From positions 124,001 through 188,000 of the forward strand of contig JAIQDT010005777.1 of NCBI GenBank assembly GCA_021521415.1: a stretch of DNA of 64,000 nucleotides. Direction: 5' to 3'. Source of the stretch: Bidens hawaiensis (lineage: Eukaryota > Streptophyta > Magnoliopsida > Asterales > Asteraceae). The position numbers and the translations under genes were made by a program. Below the pieces are notes generated by a model, which had not been told where the DNA came from, searched no databases, and was given only the letters and a program-made list of their open reading frames with translations. Shown here piece by piece: positions 42,870 to 53,035 of this stretch. Position 1 is the stretch's first letter. Each line of letters starts with the position of its first letter.

Positions 42870-43437
42870 TGTTGGTGCATTTTGTGACCGTCGCTATGCA
42901 ATTCTGATCAGCGGATACGATGTACGAAGTTAGGACAACTTCGCCATAGGCGAAGTTAGAACAACTTCGCCATAGGCGAAGTTGTAACAACTTCTGCCAT
43001 AGGCGAAGTTAGAACAACTTCGCCTTAGGCGAAGTTGTAACAACTTCGCCTACTGGCCCAAGCCCAAGCCTGCGAAGTTGGTTTTATATATATATGTGTG
43101 TCTTGTTTAGGTTTGAGGATCCAGAAAATTAGATTGTGTTTTGTGTAGTTCAATTGTCTAGAGAGAAACCGAGAGGGAGAGTCGTGTGGGACGGCCCGAG
43201 GTAGAGCTCACCTCGGGTCGGTCGTCATTTGTTTTCGTGTTTGGTATGTAATGTGTTTCGGTTTTTATATAAAAGATCTGCAGATGTGTTTAGCCCATTC
43301 GTGTGTTTGTTCGTGTATGTGTTTGTGTGTAATCGTGTTCTTCGTCTTCTACACCATAAACGAGTCTAGGAGGATTCCGCACTCCTAGACCTCGTGCGGA
43401 TCTCGTATCGATCGGCGACGCCCCGGGGGGACCTACA
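42870..43437 (+). repeat. 3' LTR of the non-autonomous element
   Basis: 568 bases; differs from the 5' LTR by one extra palindromic repeat unit of about 26 bases (near 42960-42995) and about five substitutions. GATTCCGCA-loop hairpin at 43364-43390. The polypurine tract AAAGGGGAGTC precedes it. Confidence 0.93.
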
Positions 43438-44400
43438 AATAGAAATGTTAAATCTAAATCTCGCTCGAACCCAACACATCAAGGTGAAGAAAGTGATCAT
43501 GGTTCAAAAACTGGTTATGACTTTAATCGAACCTCTAAAAGAAGTTGAGAATTGAAGGCTGGTTATTTAAAGATTTCAAGACGTATAGACGAAAAGAATT
43601 TTATGGCAACAAAGGCACCATAGTAGTAATAAGATGGTTGGAAGAGATGGAGTCAATCGTAATAATAAGCAAATGTACTGAAGAAGAGAAGATTCAGTAC
43701 ACATCTCAAATGTTTAAGGGAGAGGCATTAGAGTGGTGGGAACACTCTGATAATGTCGAGGGGAAGAGGACCCATGTACAAATTAACGTGGGAAGAATTT
43801 AAAATTTTGGTTCTATAAAAGTTCTGTCAAATGCATGAGACATACTTAATTTAAAACAAGTTCCTTAACCACAAGGTGGTTGTAACGAATTTGAAAGAAT
43901 ACAATACAAAGTTTTAAGAGTATTGTAGACTTGTGCCTCAGTTGGTTACACCGGAGTTAAGTAAGGTGACTCGTTACATTTGGGGTTTACCTAGGGAAAT
44001 CCGAGACATAGTAAGGTCTCATTTGCCACAAACCGCCGATTCCGCCATGGAACTGACTGGTTATTTAATGAATGATCTTATCTGAAATAAGGAAGAGGAT
44101 AAGAAGGGCGATACAACGAATGACAAGAGAGGAAGAGGAAATACCCGTTTTAAGGGTAAGGAGGTTGATAAGAGAAGGGGAGGTTTTACCCCTAACTACC
44201 CAATGTGCAAGATTTGTAAGAGGCACAATCTGGGTCGGTGCCAATTTGTAGCTCCTACATCTGCAGTTTGTGATTCATGTAACAAGGCAGGACATGCTGT
44301 AGTAAATGTTGGAAGAAATCAATGACTTGCTTTAATTGCAAGGAGACCGAACATCTCAGGTTTGAATGTCCAAAGAAAACTATTATATACTAGTATTTAT
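43438..44400 (+). pseudogene. Gypsy III gag, continued
   Basis: Past the insertion: a capsid region with FYGNKGTIVVIRWLEEMESI and MFKGEALEWWEHSDNVEG (43545-43802), then after stops the end of the domain (LVTPELSKVTRYIWGLPREI, near 43940-44000). Two zinc-knuckle boxes follow (CDSCNKAGHAVV near 44270; CFNCKETEHLRFEC near 44330-44372, in another frame). At least four breaks. Confidence 0.82.
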
Positions 44401-44640
44401 ACCAAGAATGATGGGAAGAAAGGGAATGCTCGAGTCTTTGTACTTGACACCAAAATGGCTGTAGGCATGCAGGACACCATCACCAGTACGTTCTTAGTTA
44501 ATAACATTTATGCAAGAGTTTTATTTGATTCAGGTGCAAATCAAAGTTTTATAGATTATAAATTTTGTCATCTATTAAAGAAACCTCTAAAAAAATTAAA
44601 TAAAACTATAAACGTTAGACAGCCAGTGGTGAGGTAGTTA
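44401..44640 (+). pseudogene. Gypsy III aspartic protease
   Basis: The catalytic motif VLFDSGANQSFI is intact (about 44518-44553). A stop after RQPVVR at 44637 and a frame change lead to the [10 protein letters not shown] block at about 44727. It would process the polyprotein if the frame were open. Confidence 0.85.
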
Positions 44641-44671
44641 AGGTTTCAGAAACCTAGAAAATGGAAAGATC

Positions 44672-45412
44672 TTGTTAGCAGGCTACGTCATACCCATACA
44701 ATTATTACCTATGACATTATCTGGCTTTGACATAGTTCTAGGTATGGACTGGTTATCCGATAACCATGCCCGTATCATTTGTAACAAGAAAACCATAGAA
44801 CTTCAAGCCCTCGATAACCGAACAACTCAAATCGCTGGTGACAAGGATGCTGACCAAGTTAGCATAATATCCATGATTAAAGCTAACAAATGTCTAAACC
44901 TAGGTTGTTTAGCAATTATGGCCTATGTTACCCATGAATCAAAACCTAAAGAAATCAAAGACACATCTATAGTATCTAACTTTCCCGACGTCTTTCCAAT
45001 TGAACTTCCAGGTATACCACCCAATCGAGAAGTCGAGTTTAGAATAGACTTGATGCCTGGAACCGCTCCAACAGCCAAATCCCCATATCGATTAGCTCCA
45101 ACAGAAATGAATGAATTAAAGAAGCAATTGGATGAATTGCTGGAAAAAGGATTCATTCGTCCAAGTTCATCACTTTGGGGAGCTCCGATACTATTCGTCA
45201 AAAAGAAAGACGGATCCATGAGGATGTGTATCGACTATAGAGCCTTGAATAAAGTAACTATTAAGAATCGATATCCACTACCTAGTATTTACGACCTATT
45301 TGATCAATTGTAAAGAGCGAGTTTCTTTTCTAAAATAGATTTACGCTCTAGATACCATCAGTTAAAAGTTCAAGAAGAAAACATTCCGAAAACAGCTTTT
45401 CAAACAAGGTAT
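44672..45412 (+). pseudogene. Gypsy III reverse transcriptase, cut by insertion
   Basis: The frame runs from the end of protease ([10 protein letters not shown]) into reverse transcriptase: [85 protein letters not shown] and a stop at 45311-45313. [20 protein letters not shown] follows and the domain is cut at 45412, before the catalytic aspartates, by the SIRE-like element. Confidence 0.92.
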
Positions 45413-46463
45413 TGTCAGGATCGTGAATCGGGTGAAACCTTGAAAGATTGACAAGAACGCACCGACTCGATTACCCAAAAGGCCTGTTGAATATCCCGGC
45501 GGAATCAGGATATCCAGCGAGTGGGAACAAAGAGGTGTGAATAACAAACACAAAACAGTAATAAATGGTCAATAAAAGCTCATTCAATAGACAAAGATTC
45601 ACTGTAATAAATACATCATTAATGGAACAGTGAAAGGAATGTCTAGGGTTTTATGTGAAGGCGGCGGCGATTGTACGAGAAAACAAAGAGAATATTCTTT
45701 GGAATGTTTTTCTTATTCAGTGCGTGCCAGCCTGTATTCCGTCTGGAAATTCATGTCCTAAAAGGTATCCTAGGACCCCTATTTATAGATCCTGACATTC
45801 CTTCTAGAAGTTCCTAATCATTACATAATGAAACTCAAAATAATACAAGTGTTGAGTCCTCGAGCAAGGTAACTATCTTGCTTGAGCATACTCACTATAC
45901 TAGGTATGCTCGATGAGTGTCTTCGAGCATATTTTACTTAGAATATATTCTCTTTCGGAGAATATATTCTCCTCCAGTAAGCTTCGTTCTTCTTGACTTG
46001 TCCATGCTTTGCTCGAACTAGTCCATCGAGCAAGCTCATTCTTCTTGATGTCTTCAGTTATACTTATTCAGCAATCTTTTGCATGCTCGGACGTAAATCT
46101 TGCTCGAAAACTGAACTGTGCTCGAAGTCCTTGCTTTGATCACTTGACATCTTCTTATTGCATACATGCTTGTCTCCATATGCTCGATCATCCTGGGCTC
46201 GTAACACTTGGTTAAAACTTGTATGATCAAGCTGTTTGCTCGATTGGCAATCCATGCTAGATAGAAGAATACTCTTGCTCGTTGAAGTGTAGCTTGCTCG
46301 AAGCCTTAACACTTAGAAGAATTAACCATTTAAGGTTCAGAAGACCTTGCTCGAAGTAGTAAAACCATGCTCGTTGTCTAGGCTTGCTCGAATTCCATAC
46401 TTAGCCGTTTTCTGAGGAGGTTGAGAAGATTCCAATCTTCCTTATCAAAAATCCGACCTAACA
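45413..46463 (-). repeat. 3' LTR of the SIRE-like element
   Basis: On the minus strand it starts TGTTAGGTCGGAT and ends CGATCCTGACA. It is full of CTTGCTCGA/TCGAGCAAG words (about 45850-46400), a repeated palindrome-like motif, and TATA-like AATATATTC runs at 45940-45970. Confidence 0.85.
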
Positions 46464-46480
46464 ATCTCCCCCTAGATTGG
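46464..46480 (-). other. Polypurine tract of the SIRE-like element
   Basis: Minus strand CCAATCTAGGGGGAGAT directly before TGTTAGG, the LTR start. Confidence 0.85.
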
Positions 46481-46667
46481 AACAAGCTCAGATGCACCAA
46501 AACATACCTGCATAGAGTTACACATGAATTAGACATATAATATATATCATTCAAGAGCATGTCATTTCATTACATAATTAGGAATTCTGCCACTTGGGCA
46601 TTACAAATTAATGTTTTTACAAATTTAAACAAAAATACAAAGATAAACAGAAATAAAATCTATCATC

Positions 46668-48294
46668 CATTAGCTCCTTTCTGTTATCTTCTTCCTGCTC
46701 CTTGCATCAGATCTTTCTTTCAGTTTCTTGACATAGGCAACCCTTTGTTTTAGCATATCAAGCTCTGAGGAATCGGATGCATCACTTGGAAATCTTGCAT
46801 CAATTAGATCTTGTAAGTCTTGTGGATGCATGAACTTGAGGTCTTCATCATGTCGTATTACGGCAATGGGAATTCCAGACATATTTCTCAGAGTAGTGGA
46901 ATCATCATGCTGATTGTACGTTATGTATGTGATTCTTCCAAGTTGTTGCACCTCTGAGTTTGGTTCCTGCATGACCTCTCTCATAGCCAAGCACTCTTTC
47001 AAAGTCTTCCTTTTGTGGTGAGAGCTGCTTGCTTGAGTTCTTTGTTTCTTCAATTCAAAGAGGGAAAACTTAGATGTGTGTACTTCATTTATCCTCTTAT
47101 TCCTCTTTTCCCTCTCAGTTTGACTCTTAATTTCTCTTTTCTTCTGCATCAGGAATGGGAATCCTCTTTCAGATTGTTCTTTTAAGAATTTAGAGAGATC
47201 ATTCCTTTGTTGACCAGATGGCTGACTTCTGATTTGATTGTCATTCAAGGTCAGTTCAGCCATCCTAGTTAATTGTTCCTTTGTAAAATTTCTCAAATCA
47301 TCCTTAAAGATGATGAGATGTTCTTCCTGATCTTCAGTCATAGCCCTTAAGGTTTTTGATCTTTTGTCGAAATAGAGATGTGTGGGAAAGTTTAAGTTCC
47401 TTGGTGGCACAGACCTTACACTCTCAGACCTTTGAGTTCTGCTCATGCTCCCTGACTGAGTAGTCTTTGTCTTTTTGAGCCCCTCTTCAACATACCATCT
47501 TCTTATTGTTTCGTCTGTTTGCACCAGTAGCTTTGACATTCTCACTCCCTTCTTGTGCAGAGCACTCATCATTTCAGCTCTCACTTCTTCTTCGGCTCTC
47601 ATCCTATCCTCCTGCAGTTTTCTTTGTGTTTCAATGTACAGTTTCTGCCCCTCTATTATATATTTCCATCAATTGTTCAAGAGGCATGTTTTGAAACTGC
47701 TCTTCTGTCATTCCTTTCTCCATCACAATTGTCTTTAACATTTCTACCCTCTGAGGGTCCTCAAACCACTTATTCAATTCTTGATTTTTCTTTTCTGCTT
47801 CCTCTCTTTCCCTCTGTAACCTCATCTTTAGCTCCTGTTCTCTCTCATATATTTCTTGACTTGCTTGATCTTTGTAAGAGTCCTTTATCTGTTGTATTTT
47901 TCTTTTCAATTCTTCAGGAGAAAGATTTATCAAATGATTATACTTGTAGCCATACAGTTGGAGAAATTTAATATCTTTATGTTTAGACTTCAATGATTCA
48001 TATTCTTTTTCATCCCTTGCTTTCTTTTCAGCCCTCTTTTTACTACTGCCAGATTCTTTCAAAACTTTTTTCACTTTCTTATTTCTTCTTTGATACTTTC
48101 TTCACATAGTCAGATACATCATCTAAAGGAGCTCTCTTGTACATTCGGTCAATTTTATCAAATGGTTGAAGGTTAAGGAATGCAGGCTTGTGACCAGCCT
48201 TCATCAATAATTCTTTTTTTGCTTTCCTTGTTCTCCACCCCTCAGCTTCTTTTGCTATATCTTCTTTTGATAGTCTCTGGAGATATAGTGGATC
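46668..48294 (-). pseudogene. SIRE-like extra ORF, C-terminal part
   Basis: Two minus-strand frames. 47631-48074 is a strongly charged coiled coil (EIYEREQELKMRLQREREEA). 46670-47602 has 310 codons (RRWYVEEGLKKTKTTQS, LNFPTHLYFDKRSKTLRAM, LEDLIDARF-like end) and ends KKITERS. A further piece at 48085-48294 (LQRLSKEDIAKEAEGWRTRK) joins the part beyond the nested element; a stop near 48085 and a frame change separate the pieces. Envelope-like by position only; I see no signal peptide or membrane segment. Function unknown. Confidence 0.7.
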
Positions 48295-48369
48295 TGTTGG
48301 TACATGATGTCAGTAGTTCAGTGTCAAGTGTCTGTAATCGAGTTTGTTAGATTTGTGTTTTTGTATGTA

Positions 48370-48466
48370 AGCGAAGTTAGCTCACAAGTTCGCTGATACA
48401 GGCGAACTTGTGAACTAAGCGAAGTTAGGGACAACTTCGCCTGAACATGCCAGGCGAAGTTGTCGC
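48370..48466 (+). repeat. GCGAAGTT/AACTTCGC palindrome cluster in the copia B U3
   Basis: Alternating forward and inverted motifs: AAGCGAAGTT, AAGTTCGC, GGCGAACTT, AAGCGAAGTT, AACTTCGCC, GGCGAAGTT, placed just before the TATA-like sequence. Neighbouring pairs can form small hairpins. Confidence 0.85.
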
Positions 48467-48651
48467 CTTTATAATTAGCTAGGTTACGGCAGTTTTAGAA
48501 AATCTAGAAGTTAATCAGTTATTCGAGTTTACGAGTCAGAGATTTTGTGTAATCAGTGATCATTGTATCACGTGTTTCCGGTTGCAATACAACGTGTTTG
48601 TGTTTATTTTAACGTGTGTTCGATCGTATCGTCTTCTACGCTCGTAACGTC

Positions 48652-48678
48652 TTACGTAGGGATTCCGCACCTACGTAG
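48652..48678 (+). other. GATTCCGCA-loop hairpin, copia B 5' LTR
   Basis: TTACGTAGG (48652-48660) pairs with CCTACGTAG (48670-48678), eight Watson-Crick pairs and one G-T, around GATTCCGCA. Same place and loop as 41591-41617, different stem. A perfect palindrome ACGAGATATCTCGT follows at 48680-48693. Confidence 0.8.
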
Positions 48679-48718
48679 AACGAGATATCTCGTGTAGATC
48701 CGGCTGGGAACCTACAAT

Positions 48719-48730
48719 TGGTATCAGAGC
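48719..48730 (+). other. Primer-binding site of copia B
   Basis: TGGTATCAGAGC, two bases after the LTR; initiator-tRNA type, matching 12 bases. Confidence 0.92.
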
Positions 48731-48904
48731 TTTTGCTCGTGATTGTGGTTCGGGATTATCACGCGGGTGTAGAAATCGTTCCGTTCGACTATTCGCGGGA
48801 CGTGTTTATCGAGTTTTTGTGTTATACTCACCTCCTACCATCATAAACAACCCATTACACCTTCACAAACCTCGTAAAATCCAGAATCAAACCTGCAAAA
48901 ACTT

Positions 48905-49180
48905 CGTGTTCATCAGGCGAAGTTGCCGTCACTGTTCGTAGGGTTTCGGCGAAGATATAAGGTTAAGCGAAGTTATCCACAACTTCGCCTACCTTCTCAA
49001 GTTCGCCTATCTCAAGCGATGTTACCCACAACTTCGCCTACCTCACAAGTTCGCTTAACTTAAGCGAAGTTATCCTCAACTTCGCCGAATCAGGCGAATT
49101 TAACAAGGGGAGCGAAGTTCAGAATCAGCGAAGTTCAGACTTAAGCGAAGTTATTCACAACTTCGCCTACAGTACTGTTT
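48905..49180 (+). repeat. GCGAAGTT array in the copia B leader
   Basis: About 15 forward or inverted copies of the motif (GGCGAAGTT, AACTTCGCC, AAGTTCGCC and one-base variants), ending about 50 bases before the gag ATG. Several adjacent pairs form perfect small hairpins, such as GCGAAGTTATCCACAACTTC. Confidence 0.88.
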
Positions 49181-49226
49181 AAAATAAAATTTTTATTTTT
49201 TCGGGTTTCTTTGTGTTTTGTGAAAG

Positions 49227-51859
49227 ATGTCTTCAATAAACATTACGGAACTGGTGAAGATGGAAGTGGAAGCGGGTTCAGCTACAAAGGCACCAAAGAT
49301 GCTTAAGGGAACTGATTTTGTAGCGTGGAAAGATCGGTTTGAACAATATGTCAAGTACCAAGATGCTAAAATGTGGGTATGCATACAAGATGGTTACATT
49401 CCACCAACTGCAGAGTATGAGGGTCGTGATCAGATAAAGAAATACAAAGAGATGGAAGAAGAAGAAAAGAAAATGTATGAGGCTGAAAGCAAAGCTCATG
49501 CAGCGATAACAATGGCTCTTCCACAAGAGATTCTACACACCTTCAGAAAGTATTAAACTGCTAGAGAGCTATGGGAAGCACTTGAAAACCGTTTTGAGGG
49601 TAATGTGGGAATTCGCGCATCAAAGATTAAACTACTTAAAACCCAATTCTCGGTGTTCAAGTATCTGAAGAATGAATCACTTGATGATATCATCACGAGA
49701 TATTATCATCTGATGACCGAACTCAGCAACTATTCAATTACTTACAAAGAAGATGAGATTGTTGAAAAGCTTCTTGATGCTCTCCCACCGAAATGGGAGA
49801 TGTACACTGTGTTGATGAGAGAAGACAAAGAGTTTGCCGACTATGACTTGGAAACATCAGTCAACAAACTAAGAACTTTTGAACTTAACATGGTTCGAAA
49901 AGAGACACCAACTGATCAGATTCAGGATCCAGGAATGTATTGTGCAAAAGTTAACTCAAGTTCAAGTTCGAAGTCTGAATCGTCTGCTTACTACTCTAAG
50001 GGAGACTCGGGCACTAACTCAACACATGAAGGTCATGTGTCTCTCAACATGAATGGTGATGTGTGCTTTGTAGCTGGTGGAACTAATGCTTCTAAACCTC
50101 AAGCAACCAAGAGTAGTTTTTCCCCAAGTGCTTCAAACAACAACTACTCAAAGATGCCCATGAGTGTTAAATCTGCTGAACAGCAGTTTGCTCTCTATGC
50201 ATCTTTCATTGCTTCGTATGAAAATTACATTCAGGGTAAGATTGTTGATCCTGCAACATTGGACGAAGACTATGATCAGATCGACGCTGATGATCTGGAA
50301 GAGATGGATCTGCAGTGGTAGATGGCGATGATTGTGAGAAGGGTTAAGAGGTTTATGAAGAAGACAGGTAGGAAGTTTGTTGGTGAAAGACCAGGGTTCG
50401 ATAAGTCGAAGGTTAGGTGTTACAACTGTCAACAGATGGCCATTTTGCGAAGGAGTGCACAAATGAACGTGTAGAACGCAGTCAAAACAGGTCTACACAA
50501 CAGAGTGGGGGTGGTAATGATAATAGAGCCATGATATCCAGACAAGACGGGGAGTATAACTAGAATCTGCATGTTGAAGAAGTGTTCGAACAGGCCAATT
50601 TGGCGAACATCGAAACTGCAGATACTGAGAAAGTAACTGGCGAAAGTGAAGCTTACATGGCAGAAGCTCAAAATGAAGCTTACATGGCAGATGTGAAAGA
50701 CCAGCTCTCTGAGGTAAGTACCAAACTCCCTTGTACTAAATGTGAAAATCTGTCTGAACAATTGACAACTATAACTGATCAGTTTGTTAGTTTGGATGCT
50801 CAATTTAAAACATTAAAAGAAGATCATCATTTCACTAAAGCTAGAGAAAACAGTTATAAAGTAAAAATAAAAGCTAGTGAGAAAGATATTAGAAGTCTTA
50901 AAGCAAATCTAGCTGAAAAAATTCAAGTAATTGATCTTAGCTATGAAGTGTTAGAAGAGAAAACCAAACTAATAGCTGAAAGGGATAAACAGATAGCTGA
51001 TCACCAGGTGAAAGTGGTGGAACTGAACAGGAAACTTGAGAAATTTAGAAATTCTACCGCTATACTTGATCACCTTGTTAGTGATCAAGGTTCCCCAGTT
51101 AAAAGGGGAGGAATTGGATATCATGAAGTTCCACCACCTTACAATCATAATTACACTTATGATCCTAGTAATCAGAAATCTGTTGATGTTGATTTTGGTC
51201 AGACAATTCCGGTTAAGGTTACTATTAAAAAACCAGAAGTTAATGAAGGCGAAACAAGTAAGCCTGTTAAGATTTCTGTTCCGAGTCCTGTCTCATCAAA
51301 CTCGGACAAGTCATCCGAGTCTAGTGAGACAAAAGAAAAGGCAGTGTTACCAAAAAGTGGAGAGAAACATAAGTCAAATGAAAAGAATTCTCCACTAAAC
51401 TCGTATGTCCCACCATATGTGAGACAAACGGGCAGTAATGCAGCCTCATCATCTAAAACAACTATTGAAAAAAAAGTTGAACACAGGAGTTGTTTCAGAT
51501 ATAATCAATTAGGACACCTAATTGCTGTTTGCCCTCTGAAGCAGAGATTCAGAGGTATGAGACCTTCAAAAACTGAGAATAGAACTAATCACTATAATGG
51601 TAAAAATGAAAACTCTTCAAAGTTCAGAAATTGGACTAATCCAGGTTTTCAAAGAAATCAACCTCAGTTTTTCCCCGTTAACAACCAAATCATGAGAAAT
51701 AATTCATTTAATTCTAGAAGGTTTGGATGGCCTCATAGTCAATCTCCAAGAAGGTATCCTTTTAGGACTTACAGAAATTATTCTGATACTAACTTTGGAC
51801 AGCCAAGGTACGGGATGTATCGACCCAAGACCAATAGGTCTTGGGTCCCCAGATTTTAA
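49227..51859 (+). pseudogene. Copia B gag, several breaks
   Basis: ATG at 49227 (MSSINITELVKMEVEAGS). The capsid region is FVAWKDRFEQYVKYQDAKMW, a stop after HTFRKY near 49555, then in the same frame TARELWEALENRF and YYHLMTELSNYSITYKEDEI. Another stop after DLQW is at 50319-50321, and the first zinc-knuckle start CYNCQQ has a one-base shift near 50435. A stop near 50561 follows; then 50582-51859 is open (long coiled coil LKANLAEKIQVIDLSYEVLE, a second zinc knuckle with its first cysteine pair altered to CFRYNQLGHLIAVC, and a basic Asn/Arg-rich end). It ends at TAA 51857-51859. Confidence 0.9.
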
Positions 51860-53035
51860 TCATCTGCTTTAATCGTGCAGGAAAAGTTGAACAGGGCTGC
51901 AAACAATCTATGGGTTGTGGATAGCGGCTGTTCCCGGCACATGACGGGTAACAAGAGTTTGTTACACGAATGGAAACCTGTTCAGGGAGGAAGAGTGAGT
52001 TTCGCTGGAGAGAGTGGTGGAAGGATCACAGGAATTGGGACGGTGACTAACGGAAAGATGACGTTAGAGAAAGTAAATTTTGTCGAAGAATTGAAGCACA
52101 ATCTGCTGAGTGTTTCGCAGATTTGTGACAAAGACTACACCGTGCACTTTACCAAGAATGAATCGATCGTGCTATATCCTGGTTTCAAGATACCAGAGGA
52201 TTGGATTGTTATAAAGGATCCAAGAGAAAAGAATACGTATATTATGGACATGAGGTCGACTGAAATGGCAACAGAAGAATCGTGCCTTCTGTCGAAAGCA
52301 ACTGAGTCGGAGTCCGAATTATGGCATAAGAGAATGGGGCATATTCATCTTCGGAAAATGAACTACATTTTCAAGAATGGGCTTGTGCTGGGTGTTCCCT
52401 TGAAGAATTTCAACTTTAAAGACCAATGCTTATCGTGCAAAAAGGGAAAGCAACACAAGAAATCCCATCACACCAAGAAGGTTAATTCAATAGTCAGTAC
52501 CCTAGACTTACTTCACATGGATCTCTTTGGTCCCGTGAATGCAAAAAGCCTAAGTGGAACATCTTACTGCTTGGTGATCACTGATGATTTCTCTCGATAC
52601 TCTTGGGTATATTTCCTGAAGTCAAAGGATGAAACTGTTCAGATGGTAATAAATTTGATTACCAAGGTTGAGAATATTATGGGAAAAAGAGTTAAATACA
52701 TCAGGAGTGACAATGGGACTGAGTTCAAGAACTATCAAATGGAGCTCTTCTGCTTACAGAAAGGAATAGAACACCAGTACAGCGCTCCGTATACTCCGCA
52801 ACAAAATGGAGTGGCTGAGAGGAAGAACAGAACGTTAATTGAAGGAGCCAGAACCATGCTGGCTGATTCGAAACTTTTTGTGGTGTTCTGGGCTGAAGCT
52901 GTTGCAACAGCCTGTTATATCCTTAATCAAGTGTTAACCGTTAAAAGATTAAATAAAACATGTTATGAACTTATGCATGGGAGAAAGCCCAACTTAAGTG
53001 GTCTTGAACCATTCGGGTCCCGTGTTCGATATTAA
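51860..53035 (+). pseudogene. Copia B protease and integrase
   Basis: Same frame as the end of gag, separated by one stop. The protease motif VVDSGCSRHMTG is at about 51917-51950, catalytic DSG intact. The integrase zinc part LWHKRMGHIHLRKM (near 52317) with CLSCKKGK follows. The core: LLHMDLFGPV (52508 on), RSDNGTEFKN (near 52702) and NGVAERKNRTL (near 52805), so all three catalytic acids (D, D, E) are encoded. A frameshift near 53010-53025 ends the frame at 53035, where the pol frame would continue with VLKTNSKFGE-like sequence. Confidence 0.93.

Larger units (their letters stand above)
41123..43437 (+). mobile_element. Non-autonomous LTR retrotransposon, 2.3 kb
   Basis: LTRs 41123-41664 and 42870-43437, TG...CA, with a perfect AATAG target duplication (41118-41122 and 43438-43442). 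A primer site lies at 41667 and a polypurine tract at 42859. The 1.2-kb interior has no frame with any gag or pol motif. The LTR starts (TGTTGGTGCAT against TGTTGGTACAT), LTR ends, primer site, purine tract, a leader tract (GCGAAGATATAAGGTTAAGC) and the palindromic GCGAAGTT motif are shared with the copia element at 48295-60624. It is therefore a protein-less relative, dependent on enzymes supplied in trans. Few LTR differences (about five substitutions by eye plus one repeat unit): a young insertion. Confidence 0.93.
37785..45412 (+). mobile_element. Third Ty3/gypsy element (gypsy III), 5' part
   Basis: 5' LTR 37785-39531, primer site at 39535, then a decayed gag, protease and reverse transcriptase on the plus strand. 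Two later insertions break it: a non-autonomous LTR element at 41123-43437 in gag, and a SIRE-like copia element from 45413 in reverse transcriptase. The rest should lie beyond the right end of the window. Motif style suggests the same broad group as gypsy I. The exact LTR start is the TGTTATGACATC at 37785, chosen because the Tat ORF homology ends there; it could lie a few tens of bases to the left. Confidence 0.85.
48295..48716 (+). repeat. 5' LTR of copia B
   Basis: TGTTGGTACATG to AACCTACA. It has six GCGAAGTT/AACTTCGC-type motifs at 48370-48466, a weak TATA-like CTTTATAATT at 48467-48476, and near its end the GATTCCGCA hairpin and an ACGAGATATCTCGT palindrome. Confidence 0.96.

Noticed and set aside
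48905..49180. Regularly spaced palindromic repeats that look like a CRISPR array
   Set aside because: The setting is a plant retroelement leader; spacing is irregular, units alternate in orientation, spacers are only a few bases, and no Cas genes exist here.
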